Positions 1 to 6,785 are shown, numbered from the stretch's first letter. The stretch is DNA of 7,947 nt from Rhodocyclaceae bacterium (GCA_030689585.1 JAUYFZ010000277.1:1-7947); one strand, 5' to 3'. Numbers and translations are program-made. The notes: generated by a model not told the origin, from the letters alone.

Positions 1-786
1 GACAATGGGTTTTCCCACTTTCTCGTGCTGGAAACGTCCATGACAGAACGTCAGGCAGGGCGGGCCGTTCCGCGTTTACTGGAAATCGAAACCTATCGCA
101 TCATGGCAATACTCGGTTTTCCGGTGGCCAAAGAGATCGGACACTGGTTAGGTAGGGCTGAAAAAGAATTGGCTGATCTGATGGACAACATCGGCCAGGC
201 ACATTCTCCAGAAGGCGACCGTTTGGCGTTGGCCAGTTTGACCAAGCTGGCCGCAGAAGTCGAACATTCTGTCGCACGAACCACCTTCCGTTTCGGGGCT
301 TCCCGTGCGTACCACAAGCTCGTCATGCAACGCATCAAGGATTTGCGTGAATCACGCGTGTCAGGGTTTCCTACGCTCGACGAATTCATGTTGCGTCGAC
401 TGTTGCCGATGATGGCAACCTGTGCAGCCATGGCGCAACGGCAAGATGATTTATCAGGCCGCATCGCACGCAACAGCCAATTGTTGCGCACACGGGTCGA
501 TGTCGAAATCGAACGACAAAACCACGCGTTATTGGCTCAAATGAACAACCGCGCCCGCTTGCAATTGCGATTGCAGGAAACCGTGGAAGGACTATCGGTC
601 GTGGCGATCACCTACTACGGATCACAATTGGTGCATTATCTCGTCAAGGGAACACACGCTCTGATGCCTGCCCTGTCCCCCGAAACGGCCACGGCCCTCT
701 CAATTCCGGTCATTGCGATTCTGGCCCTGTTCGGCATCCGCCGGATGCGGCAAACCCTGACTCAGGAAGAGGTTTCGTCGACCTGA
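1..786 (+). CDS. DUF3422 family membrane protein (C-terminal part; 5' end outside window)
   Basis: The reading frame is open to the left edge, so this is the last 261 residues of a longer protein; the family is usually over 400 residues. A GTG at 25 is in frame but lies inside conserved-looking sequence and is unlikely to be the true start. The body is mostly helical and rich in charged residues. It has an ETYR segment near partial residues 30-33 and an FRFGASRAYHKLV stretch around 96-108. Two hydrophobic segments lie near the C-terminus, at about 196-216 (containing AITYYGSQLVHYLV) and 229-245, followed by a basic RRMRQ tail. This arrangement matches DUF3422 (Pfam), a family of unknown function; the match is from memory. 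The two C-terminal segments imply a membrane anchor. The gene converges on phoR and its last 25 bp overlap the phoR 3' end. No role in phosphate control can be inferred from that position alone. Confidence 0.85.
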   Translation, partial: DNGFSHFLVLETSMTERQAGRAVPRLLEIETYRIMAILGFPVAKEIGHWLGRAEKELADLMDNIGQAHSPEGDRLALASLTKLAAEVEHSVARTTFRFGASRAYHKLVMQRIKDLRESRVSGFPTLDEFMLRRLLPMMATCAAMAQRQDDLSGRIARNSQLLRTRVDVEIERQNHALLAQMNNRARLQLRLQETVEGLSVVAITYYGSQLVHYLVKGTHALMPALSPETATALSIPVIAILALFGIRRMRQTLTQEEVSST

Positions 787-2009
787 CGTTGGGCAGGGAA
801 GACCAACACAAACCGGCTGCCTTGGCCGGGTTGCGAATGAATTTCTAACGTGCCTTGGTGGCGAGCCGTGACATGTTTGACGATCGCCAATCCCAATCCC
901 GTGCCGCCGGTGGCGGTGGAACGGCCTTTGTCGACGCGATAAAAACGTTCGGTCAGGCGCGGAATATGTTCAGCGGAAACGCCAATGCCCGTATCGGTGA
1001 CTAAAAACGTGGGGTTGTTTTTCTGGATGAACCAATTCAGCGTGATACGCCCCCCTTCGGGGGTATAGCGAACAGCGTTCGATACCAGATTGCCGAAGGC
1101 GGTACGCAATTCATCCGGATTGCCTCGCAGAAACGTGGCCTCCAACGTTCCCACTTCGACGGTTTGACGACCTTTTGATAGTGCGCGACCTTCCGCCAAT
1201 ATTTGCTGAATGAGTTTGGGCACATCCACGATGTCCTCGCGCAGTGGTTCCTGACCGGATTCAAGGCGAGAAAGGGTCAGTAAATCCTCAACCAGACGGT
1301 TCATGCGTTGCGATTGGTCGGCCATCAGACCGATAAAGTACCGGGCCATCTCAGGGGAAGGCGGTTGCGGATTCATCAATTGTTCGACAAACCCCGCAAT
1401 GACGGTAATCGGCGTACGCAATTCGTGCGAGACGTTGGCGATGAAATCACGGCGCAGGGTTTCTGTTCGCGCAATTTCCGTAATGTCGCGGGACAACAAC
1501 AAGATGCCTGTTTCGGAGAAAGACACCAATTGGAGAGAAAGCGTCAAAGAGTGCGTTTCCATCGTCAAAAGGAGCGGCGTCACCGTTTTGCCACGACGAA
1601 AACGGGCTAGAAAGTGATGAAAGTCCGTGGTGCGCAGCAGTTGCCCAATCGCCGTGCCCACATCTCTATCCACATTCAGGGTCAAATGATGGGCGGCGGC
1701 GGCATTTAACCATTCGATATGGGTTTGATCGTTTAACAGCACGACTCCGTCAGGCAGAGCTTCGGCCGCACGATGAAAGCGTTCAAGCTGCGCAGTGAGC
1801 AGTGTGTGTTCCCGACGTTCGATTTTTCGCTTTTGCTGTTCTGCCGAAAATACGGCCTGCCACGCACCGTGTCCATCGGGGATTTCCAGCGACGGGTCGC
1901 GTAGCCACGTCAGTAACTGTTCTCGCTGACGGGCATGGCTAAGACAGGTTCGTAACAGAATGAGACAGGCGACTCCCAGACTCAGCGCAAGCCAACTGAG
2001 GCCATTCAT
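762..2009 (-). CDS. phoR: Phosphate regulon sensor histidine kinase PhoR
   Basis: Membrane sensor kinase that autophosphorylates and passes phosphate to PhoB when phosphate is scarce; otherwise PhoU and the Pst transporter hold it in the off state. The 415-residue protein has one hydrophobic segment at about 3-20. A PhoR-type linker follows (WLRDP near 35-39), then a PAS-like domain at about 78-180 (ALPDGVVLLN) and a dimerisation/phosphoacceptor H-box with His195 in ANVSHELRTP. The ATPase domain shows the N-box (Asn307 and Asn311), G1 (DTGIG 339-343), the F-box (FYRVDKG near 356-362) and G2 (GGTGLGL 368-374). All catalytic motifs are intact. E. coli PhoR is about 431 residues with a two-helix membrane hairpin; here only one helix is evident and the N-terminus is about 20 residues shorter. 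The ATG overlaps the phoB stop as ATGA (2006-2009), which suggests translational coupling. The 3' end overlaps the convergent DUF3422 gene. Confidence 0.96.
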   Translation of the reverse strand: MNGLSWLALSLGVACLILLRTCLSHARQREQLLTWLRDPSLEIPDGHGAWQAVFSAEQQKRKIERREHTLLTAQLERFHRAAEALPDGVVLLNDQTHIEWLNAAAAHHLTLNVDRDVGTAIGQLLRTTDFHHFLARFRRGKTVTPLLLTMETHSLTLSLQLVSFSETGILLLSRDITEIARTETLRRDFIANVSHELRTPITVIAGFVEQLMNPQPPSPEMARYFIGLMADQSQRMNRLVEDLLTLSRLESGQEPLREDIVDVPKLIQQILAEGRALSKGRQTVEVGTLEATFLRGNPDELRTAFGNLVSNAVRYTPEGGRITLNWFIQKNNPTFLVTDTGIGVSAEHIPRLTERFYRVDKGRSTATGGTGLGLAIVKHVTARHQGTLEIHSQPGQGSRFVLVFPAQRQVDETSS

Positions 2010-2701
2010 GGCGAAGGGGTGTTCAGCTTGTAACCTACCCCGCGCACCGTTTCAATCAACGTATCGCCGGTCGTCCCTAATCCGGCCCGTAAACGACGGA
2101 TATAGACATCGACGGTACGGTTTTCCAGAAAACGATGATCCCCGCGCAGCGCATTGAGCAACTGGTCACGGGTATAGGCACGATCCGGATGAGTCAGAAA
2201 AAATTGCAGCAGATCGAATTCGGTCAGCCCTAACTCGACCAACGTGCCGTGGCATCGTACCGTGTGGGACACCGGATCGAGGCAAACCCCCGCCACTTCG
2301 ATCATGTCCCCCGCCTGATGAGGAGCACGTCGACGCAAAACCGCCCGAATGCGGGCGATCAATTCGTTGGGCGAAAAAGGCTTGGTGATGTAATCGTCAG
2401 CCCCTAGGTCCAATCCCCTGATTCGGTCGGATTCATCGGCACAGGCCGTGACCATCAGGATCGGAATGTTTTTTGTACGCGGTTCACGACGCAGTTGTTG
2501 CGCCATGTGGATACCGGACATGCCCGGTAACATCACGTCTAGCAACAGCACATCGGGCAGCTTGTGTCGAATGGCCGACAAACCCAATTCGGCCGTCTCC
2601 ATCATCACGGTCTCGAATCCGGCTTGGGTGAGCGCGTAACGTAGCAATGCCCGAATCGCCTCCTCGTCTTCAACCACCATGACGCAAGGAGAATTGCTCA
2701 T
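2006..2701 (-). CDS. phoB: Phosphate regulon response regulator PhoB
   Basis: OmpR/PhoB-family transcription factor that, once phosphorylated by PhoR, binds Pho boxes and recruits RNA polymerase to phosphate-starvation genes. The 231-residue length fits the family. The receiver domain (about 5-122) has the acidic pair Glu11/Asp12, phosphoacceptor Asp55 in LLLDVMLPG, the switch Thr85 and the conserved Lys107 in TKPF. The C-terminal winged helix spans about 133-228. Its recognition helix lies near RTVDVYIRRLR (195-205) and the wing motif TVRGVGYKL near 218-226. The start at 2701 has only a weak ribosome site (AGAG about 8 nt upstream). About 34 bp upstream begins a large G/C-rich inverted-repeat region that separates phoB from phoU, so phoBR may be transcribed partly on its own. 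I see no clear Pho box directly upstream of phoB. Its likely target in this window is the pstS promoter at 7838-7871. Confidence 0.97.
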   Translation of the reverse strand: MSNSPCVMVVEDEEAIRALLRYALTQAGFETVMMETAELGLSAIRHKLPDVLLLDVMLPGMSGIHMAQQLRREPRTKNIPILMVTACADESDRIRGLDLGADDYITKPFSPNELIARIRAVLRRRAPHQAGDMIEVAGVCLDPVSHTVRCHGTLVELGLTEFDLLQFFLTHPDRAYTRDQLLNALRGDHRFLENRTVDVYIRRLRAGLGTTGDTLIETVRGVGYKLNTPSP

Positions 2702-2735
2702 GTGTTGTGTTCTCTATCTGTTTTTATTCTATCTA

Positions 2736-2841
2736 CCCCATCCCCCTCCCAGCCTCCCCCTTGAAGGCTACCGTATGCACACAAGTCGGAGCCTCTTACT
2801 CCTCCCCCTTCAAGGGGGAGGCAGGGAGTGGGATGGGGGAG
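2736..2841. repeat. G/C-rich inverted-repeat element 1
   Basis: The left arm (2736-2767, starting CCCCATCCCCCTCCC) and the right arm (within 2801-2838, ending GGGATGGGG) are reverse complements over 32 bp with two mismatches. They enclose a short unlike spacer. The right half also contains a perfect small palindrome at 2801-2821: ten-base arms CCTCCCCCTT and AAGGGGGAGG around a single C. As RNA this would fold into strong hairpins. There is no T-run after the stems, so it does not look like a standard intrinsic terminator. Confidence 0.9.
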
Positions 2842-2889
2842 TGAAGACACCATATAATTCAATCAGTTACAAATGCAATGCCACAGATA

Positions 2890-3052
2890 CCCCATCCCCA
2901 CCCTAACCCTCCCCTTGAAGGGGAGGGAACTTGGTGCGTCTCTTTTCCCATGTGTACTCAACAAGTTAAAAGATGTGTGCATACGTTAGCCCTTGAAGGG
3001 GGAGGAGTATCTCTCCCTCCCCTTCAAGGGGAGGGTTGGGGAGGGGATGGGG
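2890..3052. repeat. G/C-rich inverted-repeat element 2
   Basis: The left arm (2890-2927) and right arm (3015-3052) are reverse complements over 38 bp with two mismatches. Each arm also contains its own palindrome, CCCTCCCC around TTGAA/TTCAA followed by GGGGAGGG. Between them lies a roughly 60-bp spacer, then an extra CCTTGAAGGGGGAGGAG module (2991-3007). An 18-bp segment of the spacer (2974-2991) is the reverse complement of 2766-2783 in element 1 with one mismatch, so the two elements share more than the G/C-rich core and face each other. The right end runs into GTTGTTTCAC, which includes the phoU stop codon. Confidence 0.9.
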
Positions 3053-3059
3053 AGTTGTT

Positions 3060-3737
3060 TCACAATGCCAGATGACGAACGTCGCGCCCCTGGGCAATGT
3101 AGATGACATCCTTGGCGATATTTTTAGCATGGTCGCCAATACGTTCCACCGATTTTGCGATGAAGATCACGTCAAGCGCGGTAGAGATGGTGCGCGGATC
3201 TTCCATCATGTAGGTCACCAACTGCCGCAAGATGGCGCGAAAATGCTGATCGACTTCCTTATCCCTCCGCACGATTTGGCTGGCCGTGTCGGTATCCAGA
3301 CGAACGAAGGCGTTCAACACTTCGTGCAACATTCTGGCGGTCTGCTCCCCCATGTGACGCACCTCGATAGCCTGAATCAGATGTTCTCCCATCGAGCGAG
3401 CCAGAATATCCCGCGTGGTCTTGGCAATTTTCTTGGCCTCGTCACCAATGCGTTCGAGGTCGGTGACGACTTTCCCTACGGCCATGATGAGGCGCAGATC
3501 GCTGGCTGTCGGTTGGCGTTTGGCGATGATATTGGCACAGGCTGCATCAATAATCACTTCCAGCTCATCAACCGCTTGGTCACGAACAATCACCTGTTCG
3601 AGTAATTCTCGATTGCTTGTGCCAAAAGCGACGAGCACATCGCGCACCTGTTCTTCGACCATGCCACCCATGCGGGTCAGATGGGCGCGAATGGTATCGA
3701 GTTCGGCATCAAATTGTTTGGAGGAATGATCGTTCAT
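3060..3737 (-). CDS. phoU: Phosphate signalling complex protein PhoU
   Basis: Cytoplasmic helical regulator that couples the Pst transporter to PhoR and keeps the Pho regulon off when phosphate is plentiful. The 225 residues form two PhoU-type three-helix repeats. Each carries the metal-binding ERIGD signature, in DLERIGDEAKKIAK (93-106) and VERIGDHAKNIAK (197-209), so both metal sites look intact. The N-terminal region (SSKQFDAELDTIRAHLTRMGG) is also typical. The start at 3737 has a good ribosome site, AGGAG at 3746-3750, 8 nt upstream. Unusually for a pst operon, phoU is separated from pstB (327 bp) and from phoB (358 bp) by repeat-filled gaps. Its TGA stop at 3060-3062 lies inside the GTGAAACA motif that borders the adjacent repeat. 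Whether phoU is read through from pstS or has its own promoter cannot be decided from sequence. Confidence 0.96.
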   Translation of the reverse strand: MNDHSSKQFDAELDTIRAHLTRMGGMVEEQVRDVLVAFGTSNRELLEQVIVRDQAVDELEVIIDAACANIIAKRQPTASDLRLIMAVGKVVTDLERIGDEAKKIAKTTRDILARSMGEHLIQAIEVRHMGEQTARMLHEVLNAFVRLDTDTASQIVRRDKEVDQHFRAILRQLVTYMMEDPRTISTALDVIFIAKSVERIGDHAKNIAKDVIYIAQGRDVRHLAL

Positions 3738-3770
3738 AGGGGCGACTCCTGTTTAATGTGAAACACATTT

Positions 3771-3894
3771 CCCATCCCCCTCCCAGCCTCCCCCTTGAAG
3801 GGGGAGGAGCATCTCTCCCTCCCCTCCAAGGGGAGGGCTGAGGAGGGGCATCTCTCCCTCCCCTTCAAGGGGAGGGCTGGGGAGGGGATGGGGG
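3771..3894. repeat. G/C-rich palindromic element 3
   Basis: It begins CCCATCCCCCTCCC and ends GGGGATGGGGG, with three internal palindromes centred on TTGAA, TCCAA and TTCAA. The left end is nearly identical to the element at the right edge of the window: 3752-3792 versus 7907-7947 match at 38 of 41 positions, and all three differences are C/T or A/G. The flanks carry inverted GTGAAACA-type motifs (3757-3764 and, inverted with one change, 3906-3913), so the whole may be a small mobile-type unit of about 157 bp. Confidence 0.88.
3809..3886. repeat. 39-bp tandem duplication inside element 3
   Basis: Two head-to-tail copies (3809-3847 and 3848-3886), each starting GCATCTCTCCCTCCCCT, differ at two positions (CTCCAAG versus CTTCAAG, and CTGAGG versus CTGGGG). 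Each unit contains one CCCTCCCC...GGGGAGGG palindrome. The same unit start also appears at 3008-3020 in element 2. Confidence 0.9.
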
Positions 3895-3960
3895 TCAATG
3901 GGGCATGTTTCATAATGCGGGGTGGCGATTCGCCATGCCCGTTAACGTGAAACAAATGCC

Positions 3961-4026
3961 GTTCGTGGTGAGCTTGTCGAACCATGAACGACGCTCGAAA
4001 TGTCCTTCGACAAGCTCAGGACGAAC
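3961..4026. repeat. Facing pair of REP-like hairpins (TTCGACAAGCTCA type)
   Basis: The left copy at 3961-3989 has nine-base arms GTTCGTGGT and ACCATGAAC (one G-T pair) around the 11-nt loop GAGCTTGTCGA. The right copy at 4002-4026 is inverted, with GTCCT and AGGAC arms around the complement of the same 11-nt loop. The loop is constant while the stem bases next to it are swapped in a compensatory way (GGT/ACC against CCT/AGG). Repeats with the TTCGACAAGCTCAGG core are common in intergenic DNA of many proteobacteria; this recognition is from memory. Confidence 0.85.
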
Positions 4027-4064
4027 TGATTCATTATTAGGGGTGGTGGTAAGCAACATGTCCG

Positions 4065-4856
4065 TTAACCAAAACGACCGGTGATGTAATCCTCGGTGCG
4101 CTTGTCTTTGGGCTTGATAAAAATTTCGTCGGTCGGGCCAAATTCGATCATCTCGCCCAGATACATGTAAGCGGTGTAATCGGACACCCGTGCGGCCTGC
4201 TGCATGTTGTGGGTCACGATCAAAATCGTCACCTTCTGTTTGAGTTCGTGAATCAGCTCCTCGATACTGGCCGTCGCAATAGGGTCCAGTGACGCGGTAG
4301 GCTCGTCAAACAACAGAATTTCCGGATCAGTCGCCAGCGCACGGGCGATACACAATCGTTGCTGCTGGCCACCCGACAAGGCAAATGCCATGTCGTGCAG
4401 ACGATCCTTCACTTCGTTCCATAACGCCGCATTGGTCAGGGCTTCTTCGCATTTGTCGTCCAGTACCGAGCGTTTTTTAATACCACGCACCCGCTGTCCG
4501 TAGATGACGTTTTCATAGATCGACTTGGGAAACGGGTTCGGTTTCTGGAACACCATGGATAACCGCATACGCACCTCGATGGGGTCAACGCCCGGATCGA
4601 GCAGATTGGTGTTGTCGGGATACAGCACGATTTCACCTTCGTAGCGGTTGCCCGCATACAAATCATGCATCCGGTTGAAGGAGCGAAGCAGCGTGCTTTT
4701 GCCGCACCCAGAAGGGCCGATCAAGGCGGTCACCTGATTGTCACCCAGCACCAGATTGATGTCCTTCAAGGCGCGGGTGTGACCGTAGTAAAAGCTGAGA
4801 TGGTGCGTCTCCGCTTTGATTCTGTGCGGCAGTTGGGGGAGTTTTTCACGGATCAT
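4065..4856 (-). CDS. pstB: Phosphate ABC transporter ATP-binding protein PstB
   Basis: Cytoplasmic ATPase that drives phosphate import through PstC-PstA and is part of the PhoU/PhoR signalling complex. In 263 residues it shows the Walker A motif GPSGCGKST (47-55), Q-loop Gln104 in VFQKPNPFP, the ABC signature LSGGQQQ (160-166), Walker B ILLFDEP (180-186), D-loop SLD (189-191) and switch His216 in IVTHNMQQ. The stretch [16 protein letters not shown] and the C-terminal [14 protein letters not shown] are PstB hallmarks and separate it from other ABC ATPases. The start lies 4 nt after the pstA stop, with a GGTGA ribosome site overlapping that stop, so translation is probably coupled. The stop lies within a 13-bp sequence (4057-4069) that recurs 123 bp downstream in the intergenic region. 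All catalytic residues are present. Confidence 0.98.
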   Translation of the reverse strand: MIREKLPQLPHRIKAETHHLSFYYGHTRALKDINLVLGDNQVTALIGPSGCGKSTLLRSFNRMHDLYAGNRYEGEIVLYPDNTNLLDPGVDPIEVRMRLSMVFQKPNPFPKSIYENVIYGQRVRGIKKRSVLDDKCEEALTNAALWNEVKDRLHDMAFALSGGQQQRLCIARALATDPEILLFDEPTASLDPIATASIEELIHELKQKVTILIVTHNMQQAARVSDYTAYMYLGEMIEFGPTDEIFIKPKDKRTEDYITGRFG

Positions 4857-4860
4857 GTCA

Positions 4861-5796
4861 TCACCATTTCAGATTTTTGCGTAACCGGTAACGCAACCAG
4901 ATGGCCAGGCCATTCATGGTCAGCGTCATCAGAACAAGGAGCGCGGAAGCCGCTGCGGCGTTGTGTTGAAAAGCAGCTTCAGGACGAGAAGTCCAACTGA
5001 ATATCTGAATTGGCATCACGGTAAAGGGAGCCGATAACCATTCAAAGTTCAGATAGGGAGCCACGTCGGTCAAGGGGGGCGGTGGCAGGAACGCAATAAA
5101 AGTTAATGCGCCGATGGTGATGATCGGGGCCGTCTCACCAATGGCGCGGGACATGCCGATGATGATGCCCGTCAAAATGCCTGGGGTGGAATAGGGGAGG
5201 ATGTGATGCTTGACGGCCTGCCATTGCGTCGCTCCCAGGGCGTAGGCTCCTTCTCGAATAATCTGCGGAATGGTGCGAATCGCCTCGCGGGTTGCCACGA
5301 TCACCATCGGTAGAATCAATAAAGCAAGGGTTAGACCGGCAGTGCGGACACTTTGCCCCAGGTGGAAGGTATAGACGAACAGACCGAGAGCCAGCAGGCC
5401 ATAGATGATGGAAGGAACCCCTGCCAGATTGTTGACGTTGATTTCAATCACATCGGTTATCCAGTGTTTGGGCGCGTATTCCTCCAACCAGACACCGGCC
5501 GCCACGCCGAGCGGCACCGCCACCACGGCAGTCACCAGCATCACCAGTCCGCTGCCCACCCAGGCCGAAAGTATCCCGGCTTTGCCTGCATGGCGCGAAG
5601 GAAAATTGGACAGAAAATCGGGATGAAAGCGCACCCAGCCGTCGATCAGCATATCGATCAACAAAGTGGCAATGGTCATCAAGCCCAGTGCTAACGCTAG
5701 GATACCCAAAAGACCGAAGATCACATCCCAGCGTTTACGTTGGGTGATGTTGGCGCGAAGGCTAATGACTTCTGCGGAAGTTTTAAGAGGTCTCAT
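4861..5796 (-). CDS. pstA: Phosphate ABC transporter permease PstA
   Basis: Inner-membrane permease that pairs with PstC to form the phosphate channel. The 311-residue length fits the family. Hydrophobic segments lie at roughly 26-52, 78-104, 126-146, 152-170, 204-236 and 282-302, consistent with six membrane helices. The coupling (EAA) loop that contacts PstB is at 181-201, [21 protein letters not shown]. The motif [21 protein letters not shown] (120-140) is characteristic of PstA. A PstA-type periplasmic loop with FLPPPPL lies near 236-242, and the C-terminus is basic. The start at 5796 comes one base after the pstC stop (TGA A ATG), with GGAG about 10 nt upstream inside the pstC coding end, so the two are translationally coupled. 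No defects are visible. Confidence 0.97.
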   Translation of the reverse strand: MRPLKTSAEVISLRANITQRKRWDVIFGLLGILALALGLMTIATLLIDMLIDGWVRFHPDFLSNFPSRHAGKAGILSAWVGSGLVMLVTAVVAVPLGVAAGVWLEEYAPKHWITDVIEINVNNLAGVPSIIYGLLALGLFVYTFHLGQSVRTAGLTLALLILPMVIVATREAIRTIPQIIREGAYALGATQWQAVKHHILPYSTPGILTGIIIGMSRAIGETAPIITIGALTFIAFLPPPPLTDVAPYLNFEWLSAPFTVMPIQIFSWTSRPEAAFQHNAAAASALLVLMTLTMNGLAIWLRYRLRKNLKW

Positions 5797-5797
5797 T

Positions 5798-6745
5798 TCA
5801 ATATCTCTCCCGATAACGACGTTGCAGCCAGAATCCGAAAATATTGAACACGAGCGTGAATAACATCAGCGTCAATCCGGCGGCGAAGATAGTGAGATAA
5901 CCGGTGGAACCATGCGGTAAATCGCCCAATGCGACCTGCACGATGAATGAGGTGATGGTCGCTGCCGGTTCGCGGGGGTCCCAGACTAGGTTCGGTTGCA
6001 TTCCTGCGGCCACGGCGAGAATCATGGTTTCCCCCACAGCGCGGGCGACCCCCAAAATGTAAGCCGCACCGATGCCAGAGATGGCAGCGGGGAAGATGAC
6101 ACGCAACGCTGTTTGCAGGCGCGTGGCCCCCATCGCATAGGAGCCTTCGCGCATCGCCATGGGAACGGCGCGCATGGCATCTTCGGATAACGAGCTCACG
6201 ATGGGCGTAATCATGATGCCCATGACCAGTCCGGCAGAAAGCAGGTTAAAGCCGGGTAGCTCCGGCATCAAGTGCTGTAACAGGGGGGTAACGAACAACA
6301 GCGCGAAATAACCGAACACCACCGTGGGAATACTGGAGAGAAGTTCCAAAATCGGTTTGGCGATTTCACGATTGCGGGGAGAGGCGAATTCCGAGAGATA
6401 AATGGCAATGGTTGTCCCCAGCGGAATCGCCACGCCGAGTGCCACCAGGGAACTCACGGCAGTGCCGGAGAGCAGCACCATGATGCCGTAATGCGCATCA
6501 TCGAACAGAGGTGTCCATTGGGTATCGGTCAGAAAATCGACGATCGATATCTGCTTGAAAAATTCGATGGATTCCGACACCAGCACATAGACGATGCCCA
6601 GCGTGATAAATACCGAGGCCGCCGCCGCCGCAAAGAGAACGGCTTCAATAAGGCGTTCACCAATATGGCGGCTAAGCCGCTTGGCGAGTCGGTCGCTGAC
6701 AGGACGTGCGGCTAGGACAGGAGAATTTGAAAGGGAGGAATTCAT
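5798..6745 (-). CDS. pstC: Phosphate ABC transporter permease PstC
   Basis: Inner-membrane partner of PstA in the phosphate channel. From the chosen start the protein has 315 residues; an in-frame ATG at 6775 would add ten (MCAPEFSIKN). I prefer 6745 because the extension crosses a perfect hairpin (6762-6785) and its residues look unlike a PstC N-terminus. Neither start has an ideal ribosome site: GGAG lies 15 nt before 6745 and 3 nt before 6775. Numbered from the long form, a first helix at about 44-66 precedes the PstC-like SIVDFLTDTQWTPLF (77-91). Further hydrophobic segments lie near 96-118, 149-166, 178-195, 232-256 and 296-318. The PstB-contacting EAA loop is REGSYAMGATRLQTALRVIFP (209-229). 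LELLSSIPTVVFGYFALL (143-160) is typical of the family. It lies 63 nt after pstS and 1 nt before pstA. Confidence 0.93.
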   Translation of the reverse strand: MNSSLSNSPVLAARPVSDRLAKRLSRHIGERLIEAVLFAAAAASVFITLGIVYVLVSESIEFFKQISIVDFLTDTQWTPLFDDAHYGIMVLLSGTAVSSLVALGVAIPLGTTIAIYLSEFASPRNREIAKPILELLSSIPTVVFGYFALLFVTPLLQHLMPELPGFNLLSAGLVMGIMITPIVSSLSEDAMRAVPMAMREGSYAMGATRLQTALRVIFPAAISGIGAAYILGVARAVGETMILAVAAGMQPNLVWDPREPAATITSFIVQVALGDLPHGSTGYLTIFAAGLTLMLFTLVFNIFGFWLQRRYRERY

Positions 6746-6761
6746 ATTTTTGATTGAAAAC

Positions 6762-6785
6762 TCCGGAGCACACATGCGCTCCGGA
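6762..6785 (-). terminator. Hairpin between pstS and pstC (leaky terminator, processing or translation-control element)
   Basis: On the minus strand TCCGGAGC pairs perfectly with GCTCCGGA (8 bp) around the 8-nt loop GCATGTGT, followed by G then TTTT. It lies 24 nt after the pstS stop. The short U-run makes it look like a weak intrinsic terminator. Such elements after periplasmic binding-protein genes are known to give much more binding protein than permease. The loop holds the upstream candidate pstC ATG, and the 3' arm holds the GGAG that would serve the downstream start, so an effect on translation is also possible. Which role applies is inference. Confidence 0.6.

Larger units (their letters stand above)
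2702..3059. other. phoU-phoB intergenic region, 358 bp, dominated by palindromic repeats
   Basis: No gene is supported here. The short ORFs crossing it are translations of the repeats. It holds two G/C-rich inverted-repeat elements (2736-2841 and 2890-3052). Between them lies an A/T-richer unique stretch, about 2842-2889, which is the only plausible place for a phoBR promoter on the minus strand. There TTGCAT and TATATG lie about 16 bp apart, but the match to consensus is poor and I do not call it. I searched the stretch by eye for paired CTGTCAT-like heptamers at 11-bp spacing and found none. Confidence 0.8.
3738..4064. other. pstB-phoU intergenic region, 327 bp, repeats only
   Basis: No gene is supported. 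Reading down the plus strand, the region holds a GTGAAACA border motif (3757-3764), a G/C-rich palindromic element (3771-3894) with a 39-bp tandem duplication, a second inverted border motif TGTTTCAT (3906-3913), a small hairpin (TGGCG, ATT, CGCCA at 3923-3935), another GTGAAACA (3947-3954), and a pair of facing REP-like hairpins (3961-4026). The minus-strand frame at 3734-3985 is a translation of these repeats, not a gene. The phoU ribosome site lies at 3746-3750. Confidence 0.8.

Noticed and set aside
734..748. Terminator hairpin shared by the DUF3422 gene and phoR
   Set aside because: It is inside the DUF3422 coding sequence and lacks a T-run; probably a codon-driven palindrome.
2801..2821. 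Rho-independent terminator at the strong 10-bp hairpin
   Set aside because: No T-run follows on either strand, and the same module recurs in many orientations as a repeat.
2848..2876. phoBR promoter (TTGCAT, about 16 bp, TATATG on the minus strand)
   Set aside because: Only a partial match to sigma-70 consensus with no Pho box; too weak to annotate, though the location is plausible.
2679..3075. Plus-strand ORFs of 75 and 65 residues across the phoU-phoB gap
   Set aside because: Proline/leucine/glycine-rich translations of the inverted repeats, overlapping gene ends on the other strand; not plausible genes.
3036..3605. 189-residue plus-strand ORF opposite phoU
   Set aside because: Antisense shadow of phoU; phoU has intact family motifs on the minus strand.
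2736..3894. CRISPR array
   Set aside because: Repeats are palindromic, unequal in spacing and inverted relative to each other, without uniform unique spacers.
3734..3985. Minus-strand ORF of 83 residues upstream of phoU (starts MVRQAHHER)
   Set aside because: It is a translation of the REP-like hairpin and the G/C-rich element; low complexity, with no independent ribosome site or protein-like character.
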